Shown: positions 42,982 through 51,847, counted from the stretch's first letter. The stretch: 64,000 nt of DNA from Hankyongella sp964404985 (GCA_964404985.1 CAYOMD010000001.1:270835-334834); one strand, 5' to 3'. Translations and numbers: made by a program. Notes: a model not told the origin generated them from the letters alone.

Positions 42982-44445
42982 TCACACCCGGGCGAGGGCG
43001 GCTTGCCAGCCTTTCAGGCGCTGCGTGCGGACCGCGGGTGCCATTGCAGGCGTGAAGGTGCGGATGCCCTTGCGCATGACAGCGGCGTCCCCCAGCGAGG
43101 CGAAGACGCCCGCCCCGACACCGGCCAGCATCGCTGCTCCCAGCGCTGTGGTCTCGACGAAATCCGGCCGTTCGACCGGCAGATCGAGGATGTCGGCGAG
43201 ATCCTGTGCCAGCCAGTCGTTTGCCGCCATGCCGCCATCGATCTTCAGCCGCGCCCAGCGTACGCGGTCAGCGGCAAAGGCGTCCTTCAGGTCATGGGTC
43301 TGCGTGCTGACGGACTCGAGGGCGGCGCGCGCGATGTGCGCCTTGGTCGCCGCAAAGGTCAGGCCGGTAATCTGGGCGGTTGCGTCCGGTCGCCAGTGCG
43401 GCGCGCCCAGCCCGGACAGCGCGGGGACCAGATAAACGCCCCCATTATCCGGCACCGAGCGGGCCAGCGCCTCGGTCTCCGCCGCAGATGCCAGCATGCC
43501 GACGCCGTCCCGCAGCCACTTGATGAGGCTACCGGCGACGAACACCGAGCCTTCAAGGGCATAATGGCGCGCGCCACCCAGCTGGTACAACACGGTCGAG
43601 AGCAGCCGGTGGCCCGAGCGCGGGATAGTGGTTCCCGCGTTGGCCAGCACGAAGGCCCCGGTGCCGAAGGTCGCCTTGGTCTCGCCCGGGTGCAGGCAGA
43701 CCTGGCCGATAGTCGCCGCCTGCTGGTCACCCGCTGCGCCGCAGATGCGGATCGCGCCGCCAAGCAGCGCCGGGTCCGTGGTCCCGAGTTCTCCGGCACA
43801 ATCGACAATCTCCGGCAGGGCATGGCGCGGCAGGCCAAAGAGGTGCAGCAGGTCGGCATCCCAGTCCGCGCCGTCCAGTGCCAGCAGCATGGTCCGGCTG
43901 GCGTTGCTGGCGTCTGTGATATGCTGGCCACCGGTGAGGCGGGCGATCAGGTATGACTCAACGGTTCCGAAGGCGAGATGCTCGCCTGCCGCCCGTACGG
44001 CCGGCACATGCTCCAGAAGCCAGGCCATTTTGGTGGCGCTGAAATAGGCATCGAGCAGCAGACCGGTCTTGGCCTGGACAACCGACTCCTGACCCGCCTC
44101 CCGCAGGCGCAGGCAATGCGGGGCTGTGCGGCGATCCTGCCAGACGATAGCTCGGCTCAAAGGCATGCCGCTGCGCTTGTCCCAGGCAATTGTCGTCTCG
44201 CGCTGGTTGGTGATGCCCAGTGCAGCAATGCGATCCGCGCCGCCCGCCTGCTCGACCATCTGGCGGGCGCAGGCCAGCGTCTTCTGCCAGATTTCCTCAG
44301 CATCGTGTTCGACCATGCCGGGGGCCGGGCAATACTGTACCAGCTCAGCGCGCGCCTCGCCCAGCAGCGCACCCTCCGCATCGATCAGCATGGCACGGGT
44401 CGAGGTGGTTCCCTCATCGATCACGAGAAACACGGGCTTGGTCAT
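42982..44445 (-). CDS. glpK: Glycerol kinase
   Basis: FGGY-family kinase making glycerol 3-phosphate (487 aa). Seen: FLVIDEGTTSTRAM (phosphate loop; the family more often has DQGTTSSR), TNQRETTIAWDK, IVWQDRRT, DASNASRTMLL, GAAGDQQAATIGQ, GTGAFVLANAG and KIDGGMAANDWLAQDLAD. GGGGAG precedes the ATG. It is the last gene of a leftward run with glpD, an FMN reductase and a YeiH-type transporter. In the context of the sulfoquinovosidase nearby, it could phosphorylate the glycerol freed from sulfoquinovosyl glycerol. Confidence 0.95.
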   Translation of the reverse strand: MTKPVFLVIDEGTTSTRAMLIDAEGALLGEARAELVQYCPAPGMVEHDAEEIWQKTLACARQMVEQAGGADRIAALGITNQRETTIAWDKRSGMPLSRAIVWQDRRTAPHCLRLREAGQESVVQAKTGLLLDAYFSATKMAWLLEHVPAVRAAGEHLAFGTVESYLIARLTGGQHITDASNASRTMLLALDGADWDADLLHLFGLPRHALPEIVDCAGELGTTDPALLGGAIRICGAAGDQQAATIGQVCLHPGETKATFGTGAFVLANAGTTIPRSGHRLLSTVLYQLGGARHYALEGSVFVAGSLIKWLRDGVGMLASAAETEALARSVPDNGGVYLVPALSGLGAPHWRPDATAQITGLTFAATKAHIARAALESVSTQTHDLKDAFAADRVRWARLKIDGGMAANDWLAQDLADILDLPVERPDFVETTALGAAMLAGVGAGVFASLGDAAVMRKGIRTFTPAMAPAVRTQRLKGWQAALARV

Positions 44446-44479
44446 GGCTGCTCCCCGGTGGTGGCACTTATGGTTATGG

Positions 44480-45040
44480 TCAGGCGCGTGCCAGCGCTAC
44501 GCCCTTCAGGACCTGGCTAGCCACCAGTTCAAGCTGGCCGCGTGTGGCATCATCCCGGCAGACGCCGCTGGCGTCAAACAGATCGGATGTCGTGCGGATC
44601 GCGGCCCCCATGGGCGTCGGCCAGCCGCGCAGGGCATGGGTGATGGCACGCAGGGTCGCCAGCGTGCTGACGGCTGCCTGATAGCCGTAAGCGGTGGCGA
44701 TCAGGCCGACCGTGCGACCGTCGAGGTACGGGCGTTCGTCCCGGGCCAGGTCTTCAAGGTAGTCGATCGCGTTCTTGACCAGCGCCGAGACGCTGCCGTG
44801 ATACCCCGGACTGGCGATCAGAACGCCATCGGCCTCCCGCACTGCTGATACCAGTTTCTGGCCTGCCGGTGACTCGGTGGCGGCTGCAGTCCCGTAATGC
44901 GGCAGGACCAGCAGCTCCGCGCTGTAGAAGGTGTCTACAGTTGCACCAAAGGCACGCGCTGCTGCAACGGCGACGCCGAGTGCACGCTCAGTCGAGGACT
45001 CCGGCTTGATCGTCCCGCCGATTGCTACCAGCTTCACCAT
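44480..45040 (-). CDS. NADPH-dependent FMN reductase (SsuE-like flavodoxin fold)
   Basis: 186 aa. Seen: LVAIGGTIKPESSTERAL (FMN phosphate loop region), EADGVLIASPGYHGSVSALVKNAIDYLEDL, the family's flavin-site block, and GLIATAYGYQAAVSTLATLRAI. Members reduce FMN with NAD(P)H; SsuE and MsuE pass FMNH2 to sulfonate monooxygenases. GGGGGA upstream supports the ATG at 45040, which lies 53 bases inside the end of glpD. Placed between glpD and glpK it has no role in glycerol use, so it may feed the monooxygenase at 56.1 kb, whose operon has no reductase of its own. That link is inferred. Confidence 0.85.
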   Translation of the reverse strand: MVKLVAIGGTIKPESSTERALGVAVAAARAFGATVDTFYSAELLVLPHYGTAAATESPAGQKLVSAVREADGVLIASPGYHGSVSALVKNAIDYLEDLARDERPYLDGRTVGLIATAYGYQAAVSTLATLRAITHALRGWPTPMGAAIRTTSDLFDASGVCRDDATRGQLELVASQVLKGVALARA

Positions 45041-46529
45041 GGTCAGTCCCCCTGTTGCGTAAATAGGTCTCGAGCGCTGCGGCCTGCGCTGTCGAGAGGC
45101 GCAGGCCGTGTTTGGTGCGCCGCCACAAGATATCATCCGCAGTGCACGCCCACTCCTGCGCGACCAGATAGTCCACTTCGGCCTGTGTGAGGCCGTGCCC
45201 GAAGTCCTGCCCCAGGTCTGCCACGCTGCCGGCATCTTTCAACCAGGCGAAGGCGCGCGTGCCATAATGCCGGGCAAGACGCGAAATCGTTGCCTCCTCC
45301 AGGAACGGATAGCGCGCACGGATTGTCTCGCGCAGGACCGTGATGCCATCAACCGGGAAATCACCGCCGGGCAGGGGCGCATCGCCGGTCGTTGACGGGT
45401 TGCTGAGCGTTGGCAGCCATGGCCGCAGCTTGTCGACCGCCGCCGCCGCCAGATGCCGGTATGTGGTGATCTTGCCACCGAACACGGAGAGCAATGGTGC
45501 CTCGCCCGCACCGCCGTCGATCCGCAGGGAGTAGCCACGGGTCGCGGCCTCCGGCTTGCCGGAGCCATCGTCGATCAGCGGGCGCACCCCGGCATAGGAC
45601 CATACGACGTCAGCCGGTGTGATCTGCGTGCGGAAGTAGCCGTTGGCCCCTTCGCAGAGATAAGCGATTTCTTCCGGTGTCGCATGAACGCTGTCGAGCG
45701 AGCCGGTGTGGTCCGCGTCCGTGGTGCCGACCAGGGTGAAATCATCCTCGTAGGGGATTGCGAAGAAGATGCGCTTGTCGGGCAACTGGAAGAAATAGGC
45801 GCGGTCGTGGGTGTAGAGTTTGCGCACGACGATGTGGGAGCCACGGACCAGCCGCATGGCTTGCGTGGTGGCCACCTGCGCACGGCCAAGTGCCTCCAGT
45901 ACGCGCGGTCCGGCGGCATTGACTGCAGCGCGAGCGTGCAAAATGCGCCCGTCTGCCAGGGTCGCGCGCCACAGATCGCCCAGTCGCGCCAACTGAATGA
46001 GTTCCGAGCGCGTATATATGTCTGCGCCGTTGTCGGCGGCATCGCGCGCATTGAGGACCACCAGTCGGGAGTCTTCCACCCAGCAATCGGAATACTCAAA
46101 CGCGAACTGAAATTGCGGCTGCAAGGGCGCGCCGGCTGCATCCTTGTCCAGGTGCAACGTGCGTGTCGGCGGCAGCTTTTTGCGCCCGCCCAGATGGTCA
46201 TAGAGAAACAGGCCAAGCCGCAGCAGCCAGCGGGGCCTTAGCCCGTCCCGGTGCGGCAGCACGAAGCGCAGCGGCCAGATGATGTGGGGCGCGATGGCCC
46301 ACAGCCGCTCCCGCTCCATCAGGGATTCCCGGACCAGAGCAAACTCATAATGCTCGAGGTAGCGCAGGCCGCCATGGATCAGCTTGGTCGAGGCAGACGA
46401 CGTGCCTTGCGCCAGGTCCCCGCGCTCCACCAGCGCGACCTTGGCACCACGCCGCGCCGCATCGCGGGCAATGCCGCAGCCGTTGACGCCGCCGCCGATG
46501 ACCAGCAGGTCGTAGATCGTCTCCGTCAC
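44988..46529 (-). CDS. glpD: Glycerol-3-phosphate dehydrogenase, FAD-dependent
   Basis: Membrane-associated enzyme oxidising glycerol 3-phosphate to dihydroxyacetone phosphate with electrons to quinone. 513 aa. Seen: the FAD site LLVIGGGVNGCGIARDAARRG, GTSSASTKLIHGGLRYLEHYEF, AAVNAAGPRV, FAIPYEDDFTLVGTTD, SYAGVRPLIDD and GGKITTYRHLA; the C-terminal cap has EWACTADDILWRRTKHGLRL. GTG at 46529 overlaps the YeiH gene stop. The last 53 bases overlap the FMN reductase gene, a longer overlap than usual; the tail (LRNRGTDHGEAGSNRRDDQ) looks unlike other GlpD ends. Confidence 0.94.
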   Translation of the reverse strand: MTETIYDLLVIGGGVNGCGIARDAARRGAKVALVERGDLAQGTSSASTKLIHGGLRYLEHYEFALVRESLMERERLWAIAPHIIWPLRFVLPHRDGLRPRWLLRLGLFLYDHLGGRKKLPPTRTLHLDKDAAGAPLQPQFQFAFEYSDCWVEDSRLVVLNARDAADNGADIYTRSELIQLARLGDLWRATLADGRILHARAAVNAAGPRVLEALGRAQVATTQAMRLVRGSHIVVRKLYTHDRAYFFQLPDKRIFFAIPYEDDFTLVGTTDADHTGSLDSVHATPEEIAYLCEGANGYFRTQITPADVVWSYAGVRPLIDDGSGKPEAATRGYSLRIDGGAGEAPLLSVFGGKITTYRHLAAAAVDKLRPWLPTLSNPSTTGDAPLPGGDFPVDGITVLRETIRARYPFLEEATISRLARHYGTRAFAWLKDAGSVADLGQDFGHGLTQAEVDYLVAQEWACTADDILWRRTKHGLRLSTAQAAALETYLRNRGTDHGEAGSNRRDDQAGVLD

Positions 46530-47587
46530 AGAACCCCCACGGCAAAAGCAAGCGCCACCAGAAACGCAACCAGCGTCGAGGCGGCAACCGGCATCACGCT
46601 GCGCCACCCCAGCGACATCAGCAAGCCCAGTTGCGACTTCATGGCGGTCGCGATGACGGCTACCAGCAGCATCGTCTTGGAGACGATGAGGCCATATTGG
46701 CCGACCTGCGGGGGCAGGGACACCAGCGAGTTCAGGGCGATCAAAGCAAGGAAAGCCCAGATAAACCAGGGGAGGCGCAGCGCACTTTTGAGCGAGCGCT
46801 TAGTCTGCCCGGTTGTTCCGATCATCAGCCCGGCCAAGGCCACCAGCGGTGCCAGCAGGGCGACCCGCGACAATTTGACAATGCTGGCGATCTCGCCGGC
46901 ATCCTGGGAATAAGCGTAGCCGCCGCCGATTGCCTGCGCGACGTCATGGATGGCAGCGCCGATCAGGAACCCGGCTTGCCGGTCGGTCAGCTCCAGTGCA
47001 TGGGCGAGCGGCGGGTAGAAGGACATGGCAATGGCGCTGGCCCCCGAGATTGCCACCAGCGTGAGCGTGAACTGCGCCTGGCTGACCCTTTCCTTGCCGA
47101 TGACCCCATACAGCGCCAGCGCCGCCGAGGCTCCGCAGATGGCAGTCGCGCCGCCGGCCAGCACGCCCTCCGGCAGCGGGCGGGCATACAGGCGTGCGGT
47201 CGCCACCCCTGCTGCGACCACGCAGGCCATGGTGACCAGCAGCCCGGCGAAGGACGCCAGCCCCAATTCATGAAACTGCGCAAACGTCACCTGCGTGCCC
47301 AGGATGCATATTCCGATCCGCAGGCAGCTTGTACTCGCAAAGTCCAGCCCGGCGTGAATGCGTGCGTCGCTGTTCATGAAGTTCAGCGCCAGCCCCAGCA
47401 GCAGCCCGACGAGAATGATGGGTATATCGTAATGCTCGCTGAGCCAGGAGGCGGCGACCGCTGCAATGGAGACCACAATCATGCCATGACGTCGGGCACG
47501 CAGTTTCGACCGTCTCGCCGCGTCGGAGAGGTAGAGTTCCCCGAACAGATCTGCTGCAACCGGCGCGCTTGTGTCTTGCGGTGTCAT
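46526..47587 (-). CDS. YeiH/UPF0324 family membrane protein, putative sulfite/sulfate exporter
   Basis: 353 aa, about ten hydrophobic segments after a cytoplasmic N-terminus of 35 residues. Seen: PIILVGLLLGLALNFM, LRIGICILGTQVTF, GGATAICGASAALALYGVI (the strongly conserved core) and GAAIHDVAQAIGGGYAYS. The family is labelled putative sulfate exporter; in E. coli yeiH is controlled by the sulfite-related regulator YeiE. First gene of the run to glpK, divergent from the MFS gene. In this locus removal of sulfite released by the monooxygenase is the likely job, by inference. Confidence 0.82.
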   Translation of the reverse strand: MTPQDTSAPVAADLFGELYLSDAARRSKLRARRHGMIVVSIAAVAASWLSEHYDIPIILVGLLLGLALNFMNSDARIHAGLDFASTSCLRIGICILGTQVTFAQFHELGLASFAGLLVTMACVVAAGVATARLYARPLPEGVLAGGATAICGASAALALYGVIGKERVSQAQFTLTLVAISGASAIAMSFYPPLAHALELTDRQAGFLIGAAIHDVAQAIGGGYAYSQDAGEIASIVKLSRVALLAPLVALAGLMIGTTGQTKRSLKSALRLPWFIWAFLALIALNSLVSLPPQVGQYGLIVSKTMLLVAVIATAMKSQLGLLMSLGWRSVMPVAASTLVAFLVALAFAVGVL

Positions 47588-47588
47588 A
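47570..47588. promoter_or_regulatory. Possible third site for the LacI-type regulator
   Basis: TGTGTCTTGCGGTGTCATA agrees with the palindrome at 51978-51996 in 15 of 19 positions. It overlaps the start codon of the YeiH gene, which weakens the case; it may be partly chance from coding sequence. Confidence 0.35.
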
Positions 47589-47688
47589 TGCTCACTTATA
47601 GTATTTACGCGATTTATGCGGCAATGAATAAATCCGCGCATCTAGATATCCTAAAGCAACGGTTGCGGCTAGCGGGGAGGGAAACATC

Positions 47689-48927
47689 ATGGACATGCAG
47701 AAGTCAGCGCCCGAAGCCTCAACTGCCTTGCGGTACGCGTTGATCGGGCTGATTTTTTTCGCGACTGCGCTGAACTACGTGGATCGCCAGGTGCTCGCCC
47801 TGCTCAAGCCGACGCTGGTTGATGAGTTCGGCTGGAGCGACCGTGACTTCGCGCATATGGGCTCAGCCTTCCAGCTCTCGGCAGCGTTTGCCTTGCTGGG
47901 CGTCGGCTGGTTCGTGGACCGCTTTGGCGTGCGCACGGCGTACGGCCTTGCGGTTGCGGTCTGGAGCCTGGCCGGCATGGCGCATGCTTTTGCCGCAAGC
48001 GTGCAGCAATTCCTGGCGGCACGTGTTGCACTCGCGGTCGCGGAGGCCTGCAACACGCCGGCGGCCATGAAAGCCGCCGCGACCTACCTGCCGCTCCGGG
48101 AGCGATCCCTGGGGATCGGCATCATCAATACGGCGCCCAATATCGGCGCGATCCTGACGCCCCTGCTGATCCCGCCGCTGGCCCTGGCGTTCGGCTGGAA
48201 GGCGGCATTCCTGGTCACCGGGGCGCTGGGGTTCGTGTGGCTGGCCCTCTGGCTGGTTGCTACCCGGCGACTGCCGCCGCTGCAGGCCGCCTCCACACAG
48301 CAGAAGAGCGGGACGCCGATCGGTGAGATCCTCAAGGACAGGCGCGCCTGGTCCGTCATCGGGGCCAAGGCGCTCACGGATCTGGTCTGGTGGTTTGTGC
48401 TGTTCTGGATGCCGGACTTCTTCAACCGGCAATTCGGCCTCAGCCAGGCCGAGCTTGGCTATCCGATTGCTATCATATTCCTGTTTGCTGCAGTCGGTGC
48501 CATAAGCAGTGGGGGCTTGTTCGTCTTTCTCGAGGCTCGGGGTCTGGGCCTGGGCAAGGCGCGCAAGGTCAGCATGTTCTTCTACGCGCTGGCGATATTG
48601 CCGATGCCGCTTGCCATGTCATCCGGCAACCCCTGGCTTGCCGCCGTCTTGATCGGGTTTGGCCTGTTTGCGCACCAGGGGTTCTCGACCGGCATCTTCG
48701 GCATGGCGACGGATACCGTGCCGGTGCGCCACCTTGCGACCGTCATTGCGTTCGGTGGCATTGCCGGTAACCTGACCGGCACTGCCATGATCGAATTTGC
48801 CGGTTGGTCGCTGGACACCGGGCTGGGCTACGCGCCGATGTTTGCCGTGTGTTCGGGCGCGTATCTCGCCGCCTTGCTGCTCATTCACCTGCTGCAACCG
48901 AAGCTGGTTCTGGCCAATCCGGACTAG
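47689..48927 (+). CDS. MFS transporter, ExuT-like (anion:cation symporter) type
   Basis: 412 aa with twelve predicted membrane segments. The first half is in the style of hexuronate transporters: ALNYVDRQVLALLKPTL, WSDRDFAHMGSAFQLSAAFA, WFVDRFGVRTAYGLAVAVWSLAGMAHAFA, EACNTPAAMKAAATYLP and INTAPNIGAI. The ACS family moves anionic sugars and sugar acids with protons, which suits sulfoquinovose or its glycerol conjugate. GGGAGGG precedes the ATG. Divergent from the YeiH gene across about 100 bases. Substrate assignment rests on context. Confidence 0.85.
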   Translation: MDMQKSAPEASTALRYALIGLIFFATALNYVDRQVLALLKPTLVDEFGWSDRDFAHMGSAFQLSAAFALLGVGWFVDRFGVRTAYGLAVAVWSLAGMAHAFAASVQQFLAARVALAVAEACNTPAAMKAAATYLPLRERSLGIGIINTAPNIGAILTPLLIPPLALAFGWKAAFLVTGALGFVWLALWLVATRRLPPLQAASTQQKSGTPIGEILKDRRAWSVIGAKALTDLVWWFVLFWMPDFFNRQFGLSQAELGYPIAIIFLFAAVGAISSGGLFVFLEARGLGLGKARKVSMFFYALAILPMPLAMSSGNPWLAAVLIGFGLFAHQGFSTGIFGMATDTVPVRHLATVIAFGGIAGNLTGTAMIEFAGWSLDTGLGYAPMFAVCSGAYLAALLLIHLLQPKLVLANPD

Positions 48928-48942
48928 AGCAACGGGCTTTAA

Positions 48943-49161
48943 CAGGCTGCTGAAAAACTCCAGAGGGAATAGATACTGGCACATAGTCTCCCCTCCTTCG
49001 CGTGCGAGGGAGGGGTGGCCCGAAGGGCCGGGGTGGGTAAAAATGCGTTGTTATTTCTGCACCTATGCCCCCAACCCGCCCTGCGGGCACCCTTCCCCCG
49101 CTTACGGGGGAAGGGAGAACGGCTGCGTTAGCGTACAGCTTTCAGAGTTTTTAGCAGCCAG
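48943..49161. repeat. MITE-like repeat, copy B, inverted relative to copy A
   Basis: Part of a 415-base gene-free gap (48928-49342). It opens CAGGCTGCTGAAAAACTC and closes GAGTTTTTAGCAGCCAG. Read in reverse, copy A lines up along its whole length, including GGTGGCCCGAAGGGCC, GGTGGGTAAAAATGCG and CAACCCGCCCTGCGGG, with scattered differences. It carries the same internal hairpins. It starts 16 bases after the MFS stop and could end that transcript. Confidence 0.8.
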
Positions 49162-49205
49162 CTAAGTTTCCATCAAAGCACTGTGGGATAACCCATGGAT
49201 CATGA

Positions 49206-49340
49206 TGACATTTGATAGACTCGTCATTGCGAGGAGCCGCAGGCGACGCGGCAATCCAGAGGCTGCGATTGTGTTCGCTGGATCGCCACGGCCACGGCTT
49301 CGCCTCGCGATGACGTATGTATCGATGTAAAGTCAGCAGT
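49206..49340. repeat. REP-type palindrome with GATGACATT-type ends
   Basis: The core 49222-49315 is a long palindrome: CGTCATTGCGAGG...GGCAATCCAG facing CTGGATCGCCA...CTCGCGATGACG, a type of interspersed repeat seen widely in alphaproteobacterial genomes. It is flanked by GATGACATTTGATAGA on the left and GATGTAAAGTCAGCAGTCTCTAG on the right, close to the ends of the element at 39004-39168, whose core is different. It ends beside the receptor gene stop and could act as its terminator. Confidence 0.72.
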
Positions 49341-49342
49341 CT

Positions 49343-51676
49343 CTAGTCGAGGCGGATCCGCAGGTTGACCCCGACGTAGCGGTCCGCATCACGCGGGATC
49401 AGCAGCCGCTGCCCGGCTGACGTGTTGAGCGCCACATAGCTCTCGTCGAGGATGTTCCGCACCGTGAAGGTCACGCGGTACTTGTCGGTCTCGTCGGACA
49501 GCCCGAAGCTCGCGTTCCAGATGCCATAGCTCTCGATCGGGCCGCCTTCGCCGAGGTCTGAGAACTGGTCACCCGTGTAGCTATACGAGGTGCGCAGATA
49601 GGCGACCATCGGCAGGCCAATCGACGACAGGGAGCGCTCGTAGTCGGTGGCGAGGTTGAAGCTCCACTTGGGTGCCAGGGGCAGGCGCGTGCCGTCGCGG
49701 GCATCCGGTGCGTTGGTCAGCGGGTTCGGATTGAAGCGCTGAACCTTGGCATCCGAATAGGCGACGCTTGAGCTGACCGTCCAGCCGGGGATGATCTTGC
49801 CGACAGTCTCCAGCTCGAAACCGGCGGACGTCACGGTACCGGCATTGGTCAAGTTACTGACAACGGCACCGTTCAGGAGGATGAAGTTATTCGCCTGGAA
49901 ACCATCGTACTTCACATAGTAGCCGGAGGCATTGACCTGCAGCCGGTTGTCGAAGAATCGGCTCTTGACACCAACTTCGTAAGAGTTTGAGTTTTCCGCA
50001 TCGATCGGGACCGAGTTTGTCGGCGCGGTATGATTGAAGAAGACGTTGAATGCCGGCCCCTTGTAGCCGCGCGTGTAGCTCGCGTAGAGCATCACATCTT
50101 CGAGCACATCATATTGAACGACGGCCTTGCCGGAGAAATTGTTGTTGCTGGTGCGCCCGGTCGAGGCGTTGGTGCCGTTACCGCCTGCGGCAATCGTTCC
50201 ACCGGCTGGGCTACCGCTGATGCCGGGGCCGGTTGCCGGCAAACCGGTCGTCGCGTTGATGCCAGGTGCGCGTGTGTGGGTGAATTCGACAATATCGCGG
50301 GTCCAGCGGATGCCGCCGGTGAAGCGCAGACGCTCGGTCACGTTGTAGGTCGCCTGGCCGAAGAAGGCGAAGTTGTTGAAGTTGACGTCGCTGAACGAGG
50401 TTGCCGTCGGGAACAGGGTGTTGACAGTGTCCGCGACATTGCAGGGTCGTCCGCCGGTTGCCGGGTCGGTCGGCAAGGTGGTGCTGGCGCAGGTGATGTC
50501 CCGGCGGGTGAAGAGCTGCTGGTTGTCCGAGTGCCACCAGAACCCACCGACCTGGTAGGTGAGGGTTTGGCTCTGGTCCGAGGCCAGACGGATTTCCGCC
50601 GAATACTGATCGGTCTCGACGAAGCCCTGGTCGTGCAATTGTGCAGTACCCACCAGTGCGCGCGGCAGGAAGTCCCCCTCGCGGATTTCGGTGTTCTGCC
50701 AGTTGCGGAAGCCGGTGACCACGGTCAGCGTGTGGTCAAGCGGCAGGTCGAAATCGCCTTGAAGAGTGGCGCTCCACTGCCGGTCGTTCGACTGGGTGAC
50801 CAGGTTCTGGTTGATCTCGCGGACTGCCTCGCCACGGGTATTGTCGATGCCCAGTTCCGCATCGAGTACTGCACCGCGTGACACACCGGTGACTTCCGCG
50901 CAGCAATCATCATCGGCTTCGTAATAGTCGACGATGGCGCGTACCTTGGCAAAATCGGTCGCTTTCCAGTCCAGCAGCAGACGGCCGCCCCGGCGTTCAT
51001 AGCCGTTCACGCGCTCGTTGCGACCGTCGAACACATTGGTGATATTGCCATCGTAGGTGCCGTAGAACCCGGTGATCCGTGCCGTCAGGGTGTCGGTGAT
51101 CGGGCCCGCAAGGCTGACCCGGCCACGGTATTCCGAGTCGGCATTGAAGCCGATTTGAACGTCGCCCTCGAATTCATCCGTGCCGCCCTTCGAGACAACA
51201 CTGACGGCACCGGCAGACGCGTTCTTGCCGAACAGCGTGCCCTGCGGCCCGCGCAGGACTTCAATACGCTCGACATCGACCAGGTCCGTGAAAGCTTGCC
51301 CCGAGCGGCTGAGCACAATGCCGTCAACAACGGTGGACACACTGGGTTCTGCCGCGACCGAGAAGCTGATGGTGCCAACCCCGCGCAGCACCAGTGCCGA
51401 GTTGGCATTGGTAGTGCCTTTGCGGAAGGTGAGCGAGGGGACAAGCTGACCGAGTTGCTCGAAGTTGTTGGTGCCAGAGTTGATCAGGGCGTCGCCGCTG
51501 ACGCTGGACACGGAAATCGGCACATCCTGAAGGTTTTGCGTTACCTTCTGGGCCGTGACGATGATCGTGTCGAGCTCAACGGTTTCCCCTTCCTGTGCGG
51601 CAGCCGTTCCGGCAAAGCCGAAAACGCTGGCGCTGCACCCGAGCAGAAGGGCCAAACGCAGGGTCTTGTTGGTCAT
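49343..51676 (-). CDS. TonB-dependent outer membrane receptor
   Basis: 777 aa. Signal peptide LALLLGCSASVFGFAGTAAAQ; a TonB-box-like DTIIVTAQK; plug domain with LQDVPISVSSVSG, LVLRGVGT, VERIEVLRGPQGTLFGKNASAGAVSVVS; then a 22-strand barrel with FTGGIRWTRDI, DVMLYASYTRGYKGPAFN and NSYEVGVKSRFFDNRLQVNAS. It belongs to the large carbohydrate or xenobiotic-type receptor group common in sphingomonads and related bacteria. The last residues (VGVNLRIRLD) lack the usual C-terminal aromatic. AGGAAGGA precedes the ATG. It is divergent from the sulfoquinovosidase operon, so import of sulfoquinovosyl glycerol or the sulfolipid head group is likely, by context. Confidence 0.9.
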   Translation of the reverse strand: MTNKTLRLALLLGCSASVFGFAGTAAAQEGETVELDTIIVTAQKVTQNLQDVPISVSSVSGDALINSGTNNFEQLGQLVPSLTFRKGTTNANSALVLRGVGTISFSVAAEPSVSTVVDGIVLSRSGQAFTDLVDVERIEVLRGPQGTLFGKNASAGAVSVVSKGGTDEFEGDVQIGFNADSEYRGRVSLAGPITDTLTARITGFYGTYDGNITNVFDGRNERVNGYERRGGRLLLDWKATDFAKVRAIVDYYEADDDCCAEVTGVSRGAVLDAELGIDNTRGEAVREINQNLVTQSNDRQWSATLQGDFDLPLDHTLTVVTGFRNWQNTEIREGDFLPRALVGTAQLHDQGFVETDQYSAEIRLASDQSQTLTYQVGGFWWHSDNQQLFTRRDITCASTTLPTDPATGGRPCNVADTVNTLFPTATSFSDVNFNNFAFFGQATYNVTERLRFTGGIRWTRDIVEFTHTRAPGINATTGLPATGPGISGSPAGGTIAAGGNGTNASTGRTSNNNFSGKAVVQYDVLEDVMLYASYTRGYKGPAFNVFFNHTAPTNSVPIDAENSNSYEVGVKSRFFDNRLQVNASGYYVKYDGFQANNFILLNGAVVSNLTNAGTVTSAGFELETVGKIIPGWTVSSSVAYSDAKVQRFNPNPLTNAPDARDGTRLPLAPKWSFNLATDYERSLSSIGLPMVAYLRTSYSYTGDQFSDLGEGGPIESYGIWNASFGLSDETDKYRVTFTVRNILDESYVALNTSAGQRLLIPRDADRYVGVNLRIRLD

Positions 51677-51847
51677 TTTCGTTCCTTCCTGTGTGGCGGG
51701 AGGCTCCGGCTGGACCGGTGCCCCATAGGACTGTCAAAATTGGTATGTGGCAGATAGCAGGGCCGCAGGTGCGACGCCGGGGTTAAGCGATGCTGACGGC
51801 GCAGGAGGTTGGAGCAGGACTTTGCCTGTCAGGACCAAATTGGCGCA

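Noticed and set aside
47590..47688. GCAAC-G-GTTGC palindrome (47656-47666) as the LacI operator for the MFS gene
   Set aside because: It does not share the GCGTTGTCAT core of the two better sites, is short, and lies close to the ribosome site; left out of the regulon proposal.
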